Part shown: positions 26,202-37,558 of the stretch, piece after piece
Numbering within the stretch: position 1 is the first letter of the stretch
How the letters are laid out: each line of letters begins with the position of its first letter
NCBI GenBank assembly: GCA_012521575.1
Contig: JAAYMD010000048.1
Location: 1 to 40,061, forward strand
Reading direction: 5' to 3'
DNA length: 40,061 nt
From: Mollicutes bacterium
GTDB taxonomy: Bacteria; Bacillota_I; Bacilli_A; RF39; UBA660
Made by a program: the position numbers and the translations under genes
Notes under the pieces: generated by a model
Told to the model about the DNA's origin: nothing
Database searches by the model: none
The model's input: the letters and a program-made list of their open reading frames with translations, nothing else

Positions 26202-27257
26202 ATGGATGTACTTGTTGAAAAAATAAAAAAGAAGATGTTAGAAGGTATAAAAGAAAAAGTATTTCCTGGTGCAGTATATGCAATTATTTATAAAGAGAAA
26301 ATATTAACTATTGAAGCAGTTGGTAATAAATCGTTATATCCTAAAAAAGAAGTTAATACTATTGATACTATATATGATTTAGCTTCTTTTACCAAAGTAA
26401 TAGTTACTAACACTTTAATTAGTAAATTATACGAAGAAAAAAGAATTAATTTAATGGATAAAGTAAAAAAATACATTCCAGAATTTAAACATGATGATAT
26501 AACTATTTTTGATTTATTAACTCATTCATCTGGTCTTCCTGCTTTTGTTAATTGGGAAGGAATTAAAACCAAAGAAGAATATATTAATTTAATTTTCAAA
26601 GTAGATAAAGAAGTTTTTCGACATACAAAAGTTATTTATTCCGATATAGGTTTTATTTTGTTGGGTATATTAATAGAGAAAGTAACAGGAGAAACATTAG
26701 ATGAATTAGCCCAAAAAGAAATTTTTGAAAAACTTGGGATGGATAATACAATGTTTAATCCGATTGATAAAAAAAGATGTGCCCCAACAGAAAAAGAAGG
26801 GGATATATACATAAAAGGAGTGGTGCATGATAAAAAAGCTCGACTTTTTAATGGGGTTGCTGGGCATGCCGGCCTTTTTAGTACCATTTTTGATGTTATG
26901 AATTTTGCTTTAATGGTGAAAAATGATGGTAAATTTGGTGGTAAACAATTTATTTCGAAAAAAATAATTGATTTATGGTATAAACCGTTTTTTAAAGATG
27001 ATGATGGAAGATTTCGCACTCTTGGTGGTTGGCTTTATGGACCAACTTCACAAGTGTGTGATAAAATTTCTAAAAAAGCTCTTTTTCAACAAGGCTTTAC
27101 AGGAAGTAGAATGATTATTGATAAAGAAAATGATTTAATCATAATTATGCTTACAAATCGAGTTCATCCAACAAGAGAAAATAAAAAACTGGGGCCATTT
27201 TGGAAAAACTTTGCAACCTTTGTTTATCATGAATTAATTGCTGAAAAAGTAAAATAG
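26202..27257 (+). CDS. beta-lactamase/class C-type serine hydrolase
   Basis: The protein (351 aa) belongs to the penicillin-recognising serine hydrolases. It has Ser62-F-T-Lys65 (in DLASFTKVI), Tyr146-Ser-Asp148 (KVIYSDIG) and His222-Ala-Gly (GHAGLFST), the three catalytic motifs. No signal peptide or membrane segment is seen, so it is probably cytoplasmic. RCAPTE followed by GVVHDKKA and GHAGLFS resembles the Bacillus YbbE-like group linked to muropeptide recycling, but no murQ/nagZ genes are nearby. ATG 26202 follows AGTGAGGTAT. It leads directly into the ABC exporter pair. True beta-lactamase activity is not implied. Confidence 0.83.
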   Translation: MDVLVEKIKKKMLEGIKEKVFPGAVYAIIYKEKILTIEAVGNKSLYPKKEVNTIDTIYDLASFTKVIVTNTLISKLYEEKRINLMDKVKKYIPEFKHDDITIFDLLTHSSGLPAFVNWEGIKTKEEYINLIFKVDKEVFRHTKVIYSDIGFILLGILIEKVTGETLDELAQKEIFEKLGMDNTMFNPIDKKRCAPTEKEGDIYIKGVVHDKKARLFNGVAGHAGLFSTIFDVMNFALMVKNDGKFGGKQFISKKIIDLWYKPFFKDDDGRFRTLGGWLYGPTSQVCDKISKKALFQQGFTGSRMIIDKENDLIIIMLTNRVHPTRENKKLGPFWKNFATFVYHELIAEKVK

Positions 27258-27266
27258 GTGGTGATT

Positions 27267-29012
27267 ATGAAAGATTTAGTAAGTTTAATAAAATATTTAA
27301 AACCATATAAAAAATGGGCGCTTCTGGCGCCACTATTAGTTTTATTGGAAGTAGTCATGGAATTGATGTTACCTAAAATTATGGCTAATATTGTTAATAT
27401 TGGAATTGGCGGAAGTAACATAGATTATATTTTATGGAATGTCTTTTTAATGATTATTTTATCTATAGTAGGAATTATAGGTGGAATAGGTAGTATTTAT
27501 TTTGCTACGATGGCTAGTGAATCAACGGTAGCGGATATTCGTGAAGATTTATTTACCAAAATTAATAGTTTGTCACTAGTTAATTTTAGTAAATTGAAAA
27601 CAGGACAACTAATTACTATTCTTACTAATGATACTTATTCTGTTAGTAATTTAATAACGATGGTTCTTCGTTTTCTTTTTAGAGTACCAATTATTTTAGT
27701 TGGAAGTATTATTATGGCATTAATTATAAGTCCCCAATTATCATTAATTTTACTTTTTATGACACCAATTTTATTAATTGTTGCTATTTTAATCATAAAA
27801 AAAGTATTTCCTTATTTTACAATTATTCAAAAAACAGTTGATGATGTAAATGCTGTTGTTCGTGAAAATATAGGTGGTATTCAAGTTGTTAAATCATTTG
27901 TCATGGAAGATTATGAAATTGAAAAATTTGATAAGATTAATAAAAAAATGATGGATGTAGTAATTCGTGCTATGCGTTTTGTTGTGCTTGCTATGCCGCT
28001 TATGATGTTATTTATCAATATGGCAACAGTACTAGTGCTTTGGTATGGTGGAAAACTAGTTATGATAGGTGATTTGGAAATAGGAAGTATTATAGCTTTT
28101 ACACAATATTTAACTAACATTTTAATGTCACTTTTAATGATTTCAATGGGCATTGCTGTTACAACAAGAAGTGTAGTTAGTGCCAAAAGAATTAATGAAA
28201 TTTTTGCTTTAACTGAAGATGTTAAGGAATTGGATAATCCAATTAAAAAGGAAAAAATAGAAGGTAAAGTTGAATTTAAAAATGTTAGTTTTTCATATGA
28301 ACAAGGAAGCGGTGACGCTGTTTTAAATGATATTAACTTTGTTGTTGAAAAAGGAAAAAAGGTAGCAATTTTAGGACCAACGGGAAGTGGAAAATCCACT
28401 GTTGCCGCTCTCATTGCGCGATTTTATGATCCAACTGAAGGTGTTGTTTTAATTGATGATATTGATATTAGAAAGTACTCATTAAAAACCCTTAGAAAAA
28501 ATATAGCTGTTGTTTTTCAAAAAACAGTTCTTTTTTCCGATTCTATAAGAAACAATATTAAATATGGTAGGAGAGATGCAACTGATGATGAAGTTGTGAA
28601 GGTAAGTAAAATTGCCCAAGCTCATGATTTTATTACAAAAAAAGAAGAAGGTTATGATTATGTTGTTGAACAGGGTGCGGTAAATTTAAGTGGTGGTCAA
28701 AAGCAAAGACTTTCACTTGCTCGTGCTCTTATTATGGATGCGCCAATTCTTATTTTAGATGATACGACTAGTGCTTTGGATCTGAAAACAGAAAAGAAAA
28801 TAAGAACGACTTTAAAAAAAGAATTAGCAGATAAAACCGTTTTTATCATTACCCAAAGAATCGCAACTGCACTAGATGCTGATATGATTATTGTTCTTGA
28901 TGATGGTAAAATTTCTGGAATTGGTAATCATGATACATTAATTAAAACAAATGAAGTTTATAAAAGTATATATGAATCACAGATAAAAAGTAAAAAGGAT
29001 GTGGTTGCATGA
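27267..29012 (+). CDS. heterodimeric ABC exporter subunit with degenerate ATPase site
   Basis: This is a half-transporter of 581 aa. A six-helix transmembrane domain (about 15-300) is followed by a nucleotide-binding domain (about 330-575). Walker A is GPTGSGKST (370-378) and the signature LSGGQ (474-478). After Walker B the catalytic Glu is replaced by Asp (LILDDTTS, Asp499) and the switch His by Gln (ITQR, 530). This pattern marks the non-catalytic half of exporters such as BmrCD, LmrCD and TM287/288. The next gene supplies the catalytic half. ATG 27267 has AGGTGGTGATT upstream, 9 bases after the hydrolase gene. The substrate is unknown; drugs, lipids or peptides are all possible. Confidence 0.92.
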   Translation: MKDLVSLIKYLKPYKKWALLAPLLVLLEVVMELMLPKIMANIVNIGIGGSNIDYILWNVFLMIILSIVGIIGGIGSIYFATMASESTVADIREDLFTKINSLSLVNFSKLKTGQLITILTNDTYSVSNLITMVLRFLFRVPIILVGSIIMALIISPQLSLILLFMTPILLIVAILIIKKVFPYFTIIQKTVDDVNAVVRENIGGIQVVKSFVMEDYEIEKFDKINKKMMDVVIRAMRFVVLAMPLMMLFINMATVLVLWYGGKLVMIGDLEIGSIIAFTQYLTNILMSLLMISMGIAVTTRSVVSAKRINEIFALTEDVKELDNPIKKEKIEGKVEFKNVSFSYEQGSGDAVLNDINFVVEKGKKVAILGPTGSGKSTVAALIARFYDPTEGVVLIDDIDIRKYSLKTLRKNIAVVFQKTVLFSDSIRNNIKYGRRDATDDEVVKVSKIAQAHDFITKKEEGYDYVVEQGAVNLSGGQKQRLSLARALIMDAPILILDDTTSALDLKTEKKIRTTLKKELADKTVFIITQRIATALDADMIIVLDDGKISGIGNHDTLIKTNEVYKSIYESQIKSKKDVVA

Positions 29013-30775
29013 TAAATGAAAGTGATATTAAAAATATTAAAGCCACAAATCCGATAAAAACAATAAAAAGATTGTGGAAATATTTAAAAGATTACAGAAT
29101 AAGAATTAATTTAGTAATTATTTTAGTTGTTTTGACTACGATTATACAAATTTTTACACCAGTTATAATTCTGATTGCTATCGATGACTTTATTGCTAAA
29201 AATTATTTAGAAAATTTAAAAATCATTTTAATATTGCTTGGAACTTTTTATATTTTAACATCATTATTTAATTATTTATCAAGCTATATTATGACATCCG
29301 TTTCGGAGAAAGCGCTTTACATTATTCGCAAAGATTTATTTAATCATTTAGAAAAGTTATCATTAAGTTTTTTTGATAAACATAAAAAAGGAGATTTAAT
29401 GAGCCGTTTTACTAATGATATTAGTGTTATTAGCGATACTTTAAGTGATGCTGTTATTCAAATTATTAGTAGTTTCTTGCTTTTAATAGGGGTTACTGTA
29501 ATTATGTTTGTAATAAACCCTATTTTAGCTGTTACTACTATTTTAACGGTTCCTTTATTTTTTATAATTGTTGTAAAACTTGGAGAAAAAATTAATAAAT
29601 ATTATAAAGTAAGACAAGATACAGTTGGTAAATTAAACTCTTTTGCTGAAGAGCGAATAAGTGGGATCGAAGTAGTTAAAAGTTATGGAAAAGAAAATGA
29701 GACATTAGATCAATTTAAAGTGCATAATCAGAAATTAAAAGATGTATCCGTTAAAGCTTATATGTATTCTAGTTTAATTATGCCAACCAATATTATTGTT
29801 TCTAATATTAACAATATTTTATTGATTGCTATTGGTTCAGTCTTAACACTTAAAGGGATGGCGACAGTAGGAAGTATTTTGGCATTTCTTAACTATTCAA
29901 AAATGTTTAGACGTCCGATTAATCAGCTTGCCTCAATTTATTCATCAATCCAAACTTCTCTTGCTGGAGCAGAAAGAATTTTTGATATCATTGATCATCC
30001 GATTGAAGTAAAAGATGTAGAAAATCCAATTACAATGAAAGAAATTAAAGGTGAAGTAGAATTTAAAAATGTATGTTTTGGTTATACACCAGAAAAAATG
30101 GTTTTAAAAGATTTTAATTTAAAAGTAAAACAAGGAGAAAATGTTGCTATTGTGGGGCCTACTGGAGCAGGAAAGACAACAATAATTAATTTATTATCAA
30201 GATTTTATGATATAAATTCTGGACTAATTACTATTGATGGTATAGATATTAGTAAAGTTAAGAAAGCAGATTTAAGAAAGAAAATAGGAATAGTTCTACA
30301 GGATACTTATTTATTTAAAGGAACAATTTTAGAAAATATAAAATATGGTAAGATGGATGCTACTATTGAAGAAGTTATTGAAGCGTGTAAAAAAGCCCAA
30401 GCTCATTCATTTATTAGAAGATTACCAAACGGATATGATTCAATGATTGAAGAAAGTGGAAGTAATTTATCACAAGGTGAACGCCAACTTATTTCCATCG
30501 CGCGGGCAATATTGGCTAATCATGAAATTTTAATATTAGATGAGGCTACAAGTAATGTTGATACTAGGACTGAAGTAAATATTCAAAAGGGAATGAAAAA
30601 ATTGATGGAGGGAAAAACATGTTTTATAATCGCACATCGTCTATCAACGGTTAGAAATGTTGATACCATTGTTGTACTTAATCATGGTAAAATTGTTGAA
30701 AAGGGAAATCATGAAAGTTTAATGCAAAAGAAAGGTTTTTATTATAATTTATATAATAGTCAATTTGAAGATTAA
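29009..30775 (+). CDS. heterodimeric ABC exporter subunit with catalytic ATPase site
   Basis: The partner half-transporter (588 aa) starts in an ATGA overlap with the previous gene, so the two are made in equal amounts. Six helices (about 30-320) precede the nucleotide-binding domain with Walker A GPTGAGKTT (383-391), signature LSQGE (487-491), Walker B ILILDEATS with catalytic Glu512, and His543 in IAHRLST. The full catalytic set here, the degenerate one in the partner, and the altered signature LSQGE give the usual asymmetric dimer. A weak hairpin (AAGAT/ATCTT, 30768-30784) follows the stop. Confidence 0.93.
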   Translation: MINESDIKNIKATNPIKTIKRLWKYLKDYRIRINLVIILVVLTTIIQIFTPVIILIAIDDFIAKNYLENLKIILILLGTFYILTSLFNYLSSYIMTSVSEKALYIIRKDLFNHLEKLSLSFFDKHKKGDLMSRFTNDISVISDTLSDAVIQIISSFLLLIGVTVIMFVINPILAVTTILTVPLFFIIVVKLGEKINKYYKVRQDTVGKLNSFAEERISGIEVVKSYGKENETLDQFKVHNQKLKDVSVKAYMYSSLIMPTNIIVSNINNILLIAIGSVLTLKGMATVGSILAFLNYSKMFRRPINQLASIYSSIQTSLAGAERIFDIIDHPIEVKDVENPITMKEIKGEVEFKNVCFGYTPEKMVLKDFNLKVKQGENVAIVGPTGAGKTTIINLLSRFYDINSGLITIDGIDISKVKKADLRKKIGIVLQDTYLFKGTILENIKYGKMDATIEEVIEACKKAQAHSFIRRLPNGYDSMIEESGSNLSQGERQLISIARAILANHEILILDEATSNVDTRTEVNIQKGMKKLMEGKTCFIIAHRLSTVRNVDTIVVLNHGKIVEKGNHESLMQKKGFYYNLYNSQFED

Positions 30776-30798
30776 AACTATCTTTTTATTAAATTATT

Positions 30799-30807
30799 TG
30801 GTATAAT
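30799..30807 (+). promoter_or_regulatory. extended -10 promoter element of the gene at 30851
   Basis: TGGTATAAT forms an extended -10 at 30799-30807. No good -35 is visible. The ATG is 44 bases downstream. Confidence 0.45.
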
Positions 30808-30850
30808 TAAATATAGATAAAGTATGTTATGGATAAGGAGATGAAAACTC

Positions 30851-31285
30851 ATGAATAATAAAAAAGAAAATTTTGATGAGATAGAAATCCTTGATGAAAA
30901 TTTAGAAGCAAAGCCTATAACTAGTGAAGATTTGATTGCTACTGATTGGTTATCTGATTTTACCAATGTAGAAACAAAAACACTAGTTCAATCACAAACG
31001 GAAGATATTATAGAAATTATGGATGAGGATATAATAATTGAAGAAAAAGACGATGCTGATGAGAAAAAAACGACAGAAGTATTAAATAGTATTGAAGCTG
31101 TTGAGCCAAATAATGACACTACTTTTCAAAAACCACCAATACAAGAAGCAGACCATATTCCTGAAATTGATATCGAGGAAGAACTTAATAACAATCGTAG
31201 CGTTGCTTTTATTGCTACTTTGTTTGCTATATTAATTATCTTTATATTATTTTTACCAACAATTACTAAAATGATGGAACAATGA
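30851..31285 (+). CDS. small acidic tail-anchored protein of unknown function (144 aa)
   Basis: No domain is recognised. Residues 1-115 are strongly acidic and probably disordered (EIEILDENLEAKP, IIEIMDEDIIIEEKDD), followed by one hydrophobic segment at about 117-137 (VAFIATLFAILIIFILFLP) and a short tail. This predicts a cytoplasmic domain anchored at its C-terminus. The ATG follows AAGGAGATGAAAACTC. It has its own extended -10 promoter and terminator. The general layout is like the larger protein at 25347, but I see no clear sequence similarity between them. Confidence 0.75.
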   Translation: MNNKKENFDEIEILDENLEAKPITSEDLIATDWLSDFTNVETKTLVQSQTEDIIEIMDEDIIIEEKDDADEKKTTEVLNSIEAVEPNNDTTFQKPPIQEADHIPEIDIEEELNNNRSVAFIATLFAILIIFILFLPTITKMMEQ

Positions 31286-31303
31286 TAAATTGCGGTAAAT
31301 GAT

Positions 31304-31328
31304 AAGATACGAAATTGTATCTTTTTTT
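31304..31328 (+). terminator. rho-independent terminator after the gene at 30851
   Basis: AAGATAC (31304-31310) pairs with GTATCTT (31317-31323), followed by T to 31328. Confidence 0.85.
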
Positions 31329-31380
31329 ATTACAACATTTGTAATTTTCTTCTAGTTGATTTTTATAATACATATTAACT

Positions 31381-31425
31381 AGAAAACAACAAAACCTATC
31401 ATGCGTTTGGACAAGATAGGTTTTG
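31381..31425 (-). terminator. terminator of the YbaK-like gene
   Basis: On the - strand CAAAACCTATC (31425-31415) pairs perfectly with GATAGGTTTTG (31400-31390) across a 14-base loop, followed by TTGTTTTC. It lies 16 bases after the stop. Confidence 0.7.
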
Positions 31426-31440
31426 TATAAATTAATTTTC

Positions 31441-31902
31441 TTATTCAATTGTTGTAACGTTTATCCATGTTCCCTTTGTTAGGGACGCTAAATCATCCAC
31501 ACTGATTTTTAAAGCAAGATTGAAGTCACCCGCTGCCGGATAAACATATTTTAATTGTTTTAGCGATTGGTCTAAATAAATTTCAATATTTTCTTTTAAA
31601 CCAAACGGACATACTCCACCAACAGGATGATTAGTTATGGTTTCAACTTGTTCAAATGGGATCATTTTTGCTTTTTCTTTAAAATATTCTTTATATTTTT
31701 TATTATTTATTTTAGCATCTCCACTTGTAACAATAACAATGTTTTTATCTTTTAACATAAACGCTAGAGTTTTGGCGATTTCATTTGTTGTTACTCCCAA
31801 CTCGGTTGCAGCTTTCAACACTGTTGAACTATCTTTTAATTCAATGATATTTATGTCATAATTGTGTTTTTGAAAAAAATTAATGACATGTTGTTTTGCC
31901 AT
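31441..31902 (-). CDS. YbaK/ProX-type aminoacyl-tRNA deacylase
   Basis: The family hydrolyses mischarged tRNAs such as Cys-tRNA-Pro or Ala-tRNA-Pro. The protein (153 aa) is a single YbaK domain with Lys44 in EIAKTLAF, near the catalytic Lys position of the family, the SGDAKINNKK loop and VGGVCPFGL (94-102), which shapes the substrate pocket. The ATG follows AAAGGAGAAGATATT on the - strand. It stands alone, divergent from hrcA. Subfamily and tRNA specificity cannot be set from sequence alone. Confidence 0.87.
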   Translation of the reverse strand: MAKQHVINFFQKHNYDINIIELKDSSTVLKAATELGVTTNEIAKTLAFMLKDKNIVIVTSGDAKINNKKYKEYFKEKAKMIPFEQVETITNHPVGGVCPFGLKENIEIYLDQSLKQLKYVYPAAGDFNLALKISVDDLASLTKGTWINVTTIE

Positions 31903-32016
31903 AATATCTTCTCCTTTACTATTAGAATTATACTATTATTTAAAATTGATTTCAAATATTTCAAAAGAGGTGTTTAAATTTGAGAATAAGTGCCAATAAT
32001 AACAAAAAAAGAAAAA

Positions 32017-32043
32017 TTAGCAGTCATATATTGACATTGCTAA
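32017..32043 (+). promoter_or_regulatory. CIRCE-like HrcA operator 1
   Basis: TTAGCAGTC-N9-CATTGCTAA matches the CIRCE consensus (TTAGCACTC-N9-GAGTGCTAA) at 8 of 9 and 7 of 9 arm positions. It covers the -35 hexamer of the operon promoter. Confidence 0.8.
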
Positions 32044-32059
32044 AATATAATAGTATAAT
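32031..32059 (+). promoter_or_regulatory. promoter of the hrcA-grpE-dnaK operon
   Basis: Perfect -35 TTGACA (32031-32036), 17-base spacer and -10 TATAAT (32054-32059). The -35 lies inside CIRCE 1 and the start site falls in CIRCE 2. Confidence 0.9.
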
Positions 32060-32062
32060 GAA

Positions 32063-32089
32063 ATAGCATTCAGCAATTGACAGTGCTAA
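32063..32089 (+). promoter_or_regulatory. CIRCE-like HrcA operator 2
   Basis: ATAGCATTC-N9-CAGTGCTAA matches CIRCE at 7 of 9 and 8 of 9 arm positions. It begins 4 bases after the -10, so it covers the transcription start, and it will also be in the 5' leader of the mRNA. Confidence 0.75.
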
Positions 32090-32129
32090 TCTGGTTTTGC
32101 TAGCGAAAGTATTAAAAGGTGGTGTTATA

Positions 32130-33153
32130 GTGTCATATAACGGTGCTTCACAAAATGCTGTGCTAACAGAAAGGCAAAAAATGATATTAAAATTGATTGT
32201 TGAAGAATATATCAAAACAGTCAAACCAGTTAGTTCAAAATCGCTTTGTGATGTTTTTGATTGTTCTAGTGCAACAATTAGAAATGAAATGGCAGTTTTA
32301 GAAGATATGGGACTTATTGAAAAACACCATATTTCTTCTGGTCGAATTCCTAGCGAACAAGGTTATAATTATTACATCAACAATATAATGGAACCAAAAG
32401 AATTAACTGGTGAAGATATGTTAAAACTACAAACAATTTTTCATAATCAATCATTAATGTTAAATGATGTTATTGTCAAAAGCATGGAGATTATATCAGA
32501 ACTTACAAATTATACATCAATTGTTCTTGGTAGTTCATCAAAAGATAATCGCTTAAGTAAAGTTGAGGCAATTCCTGTTAATGAGAATCGGGTTGTAGCC
32601 ATTGTTATAACTGATAAAGGACATGTCGAGCATAAACATATTTTTATTGAATCACCAGTTAGTAGTGAAGAGGTTCAAAAAACAATTGATTTGATTAATA
32701 AATTAATTGTTGGAACCCCAATTTCCGAAATAAGTATGAAGTTGGAGTGCGAAATTAAGCCAATTATTGCCAAGTATGTTAAGCAGTATGAAGCATTATA
32801 TAACGCCTTTTATACAGCATTTAGTGACTTTTCAAATGATGCTAAAATTAGAATAACAGGAGCTAGCAATATATTAAAGCAACCAGAGTTTCAAGACACT
32901 GGAAAAATTGCTGAAATTTTAGAAAAATTTGATGATAAAGAATTTATTAGAAGTATTATGAAAGAAGGTAATGGTATTAACATATATGTTGGTAGTGAAA
33001 GTGAGTTTGACCAAGATGTTGGTTTGATAAAGACTAGTTTTGAAGTTGGTGGTGAAGTTGGAACAATTGCCATTATTGGTCCAAAAAGAATGGAGTATAG
33101 TCGTGTTCTAGCACTCCTAGAATACGTTAAGAAAAACATAGAGGAGGGGGACT

Positions 33154-33170
<17 letters not shown>
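32130..33170 (+). CDS. hrcA: heat-inducible transcription repressor HrcA
   Basis: HrcA binds CIRCE and represses the chaperone operon until stress frees it from GroE control. The N-terminal winged helix (about 10-85) includes LTERQKMILKLIVEEYIKT, CSSATIRNEMAVLEDMGLIE and SSGRIPSEQGYNYY, the family recognition pattern. The remaining domain matches HrcA in length (346 aa). GTG 32130 follows AAAGGTGGTG; the TTG at 32097 lies upstream of that site. It is the first gene of its operon and overlaps grpE by 17 bases. Two CIRCE-like sites upstream show autoregulation. Confidence 0.96.
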
Positions 33171-35678
<2,508 letters not shown>

Positions 35679-35681
35679 AAA

Positions 35682-35710
35682 AATGTAGAAGTCGTTATGA
35701 CTTCTACATT
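35682..35710 (+). terminator. strong stem-loop without T tail between dnaK and pepF
   Basis: A perfect 12-base stem (35682-35693 with 35699-35710, arm AATGTAGAAGTC) has a GTTAT loop but is followed by CTACTATAA, not a T run. It is more likely an RNA processing/stability element or partial terminator than a full stop. Confidence 0.5.
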
Positions 35711-35740
35711 CTACTATAAATTAAAAAAAAGGAGAAAAAT

Positions 35741-37543
35741 ATGGCAATTAAAGAACAAACCCGAGCGGAAATTGATGAAAAATTTAAATGGGATTTGTCA
35801 GTAATGTATTGTTGTGATGAAAAGTGGTATGAAGAATACAAAAAGGTAAAAGAAAAAGTTAGTGAATTTAGTAAATATCAAGGTCATATTTTAGACAGTT
35901 CTCAAAGTTTATATAATACTTTAAAAGATTATGTGAATTTAGAACGTGTCTTATCAAAATTATATGTTTATGCATGTATGAAAAGTGACGAAGATACAAG
36001 TAATACTCATTATCAAAAAATGAAAGGTGAGGTACAAAACTTAAGTGTATTAGTGTCTAGTACCACATCTTTTGTTGTGCCTGAATTAATCCAAAGTGAT
36101 TATTCTTTAATTGAACAGTATATTGCTGAATTACCTGAACTAGCTTGTTATAAACGCATGCTTAAAGATATTTATCGTTTTAAAAAGTATACATTATCAA
36201 AGAAAGAAGAAAAGATTATTTCAAAATTGTCAAAAGTATTAGATTCATCTAGTTTAACAGCAAATTTGGTTCGTAATTCAGATTTAACTTTTGGAACTAT
36301 AACTGATGAAGAAGGAAGAGAAGTTGAACTTACTAATAGTAACTTTACTAAATATATGGAATCTAGTAATAGAGATGTTCGTAAGCAAGCATTTTATACT
36401 TTGTATCAAGGCTATGAAAAAGTAAAAAACACATTAGCGTCTACTTTAGCATCACAAGTTGAAACTAATGTGGCGATTGCTGATATTAGAGGATATAAAA
36501 GTGCACTTGAAATGTCCTTGTTTGGAAGTAATGTTGATGTTAATATTTACCATAATTTAATAAAAGTTGTTAATGACAATTTACATGTTTTACATAAATA
36601 CTATAATTTAAAAAAAGAATATTTAAAGTTAGATGAATTAAATTTATATGATGTTTATGCTCCATTAGTAGAAGAGGAAAATAATGTATATAAGTTTGAA
36701 AAAGCTAAAGAAATTGTCATCAATGCTTTAAGTGTTTTGGGTGAAAAATATATTAATGATTTAAAAAGAGCTTTTGATGAAAAATGGATAGACATTTATC
36801 CTAATAAAGGTAAAAGAAGCGGCGCTTATTCTTGGGGATGCTATGATAGTTATCCATATATTTTATTAAATTATCATGAACGTTTTAATGATGTTTCAAC
36901 ACTTGCGCACGAACTTGGTCATTCAATGCATAGTTTTTATTCAAGAAAACATAATGAATACCAAGATGCACATTATGAAATTTTTGTTGCTGAAGTTGCC
37001 TCAATTGTAAATGAACTTTTATTGTATCGTTATATGATAGATAATAGTAATGATAAAAAACAAAAATTAAATATCTTAAACAACATTTTAGAGCTTTTCC
37101 GTGGCACTTTGTTTCGCCAAACAATGTTTGCTGAATTTGAGTTAGAAATATATAATTTAGTAAATAATAATGAAGTTTTGACCCATGATACTTTATCAAA
37201 AATATATTATGATTTAAATAAAAAATATTTTGGTGATAATGTTGTTGTTAATGAAGAAATTAAATATGAGTGGGCAAGAATACCACATTTCTACACAAGT
37301 TTTTATGTTTATCAATATGCTACAGGAATGGCAGCGGCATGCGCAATAGTTAATGATATAATTAATAAAGGTGAAGATGCCATAAATAAGTATTTAGAAT
37401 TTTTAAAAACAGGTGGTCGTGATTATCCAGTAGAACTTTTAAAAATTGCTGGCGTTGATTTATCAAAGCCCGAACCTATAAAAGAAGCTATTAAACTTTT
37501 TGAAAAAACTATAGATGAATTTATAAAATTATCCCAAAAATAG
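35741..37543 (+). CDS. pepF: oligoendopeptidase F, M3 family
   Basis: PepF is a cytoplasmic zinc endopeptidase that cuts oligopeptides of roughly 7-17 residues. The zinc motif H-E-x-x-H is at 390-394 (LAHELGHSMHS) with the third ligand Glu expected in EIFVAEVASIVNE. The length of 600 aa is typical. The N-terminal helical domain (about 1-200) covers the active-site channel. The ATG follows AAAAGGAGAAAAAT. It stands between dnaK and dnaJ, 62 bases after the first and 15 before the second, an uncommon position that suggests heat-shock co-expression. Confidence 0.95.
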   Translation: MAIKEQTRAEIDEKFKWDLSVMYCCDEKWYEEYKKVKEKVSEFSKYQGHILDSSQSLYNTLKDYVNLERVLSKLYVYACMKSDEDTSNTHYQKMKGEVQNLSVLVSSTTSFVVPELIQSDYSLIEQYIAELPELACYKRMLKDIYRFKKYTLSKKEEKIISKLSKVLDSSSLTANLVRNSDLTFGTITDEEGREVELTNSNFTKYMESSNRDVRKQAFYTLYQGYEKVKNTLASTLASQVETNVAIADIRGYKSALEMSLFGSNVDVNIYHNLIKVVNDNLHVLHKYYNLKKEYLKLDELNLYDVYAPLVEEENNVYKFEKAKEIVINALSVLGEKYINDLKRAFDEKWIDIYPNKGKRSGAYSWGCYDSYPYILLNYHERFNDVSTLAHELGHSMHSFYSRKHNEYQDAHYEIFVAEVASIVNELLLYRYMIDNSNDKKQKLNILNNILELFRGTLFRQTMFAEFELEIYNLVNNNEVLTHDTLSKIYYDLNKKYFGDNVVVNEEIKYEWARIPHFYTSFYVYQYATGMAAACAIVNDIINKGEDAINKYLEFLKTGGRDYPVELLKIAGVDLSKPEPIKEAIKLFEKTIDEFIKLSQK

Positions 37544-37558
37544 GAAGTAGGTGATAGT

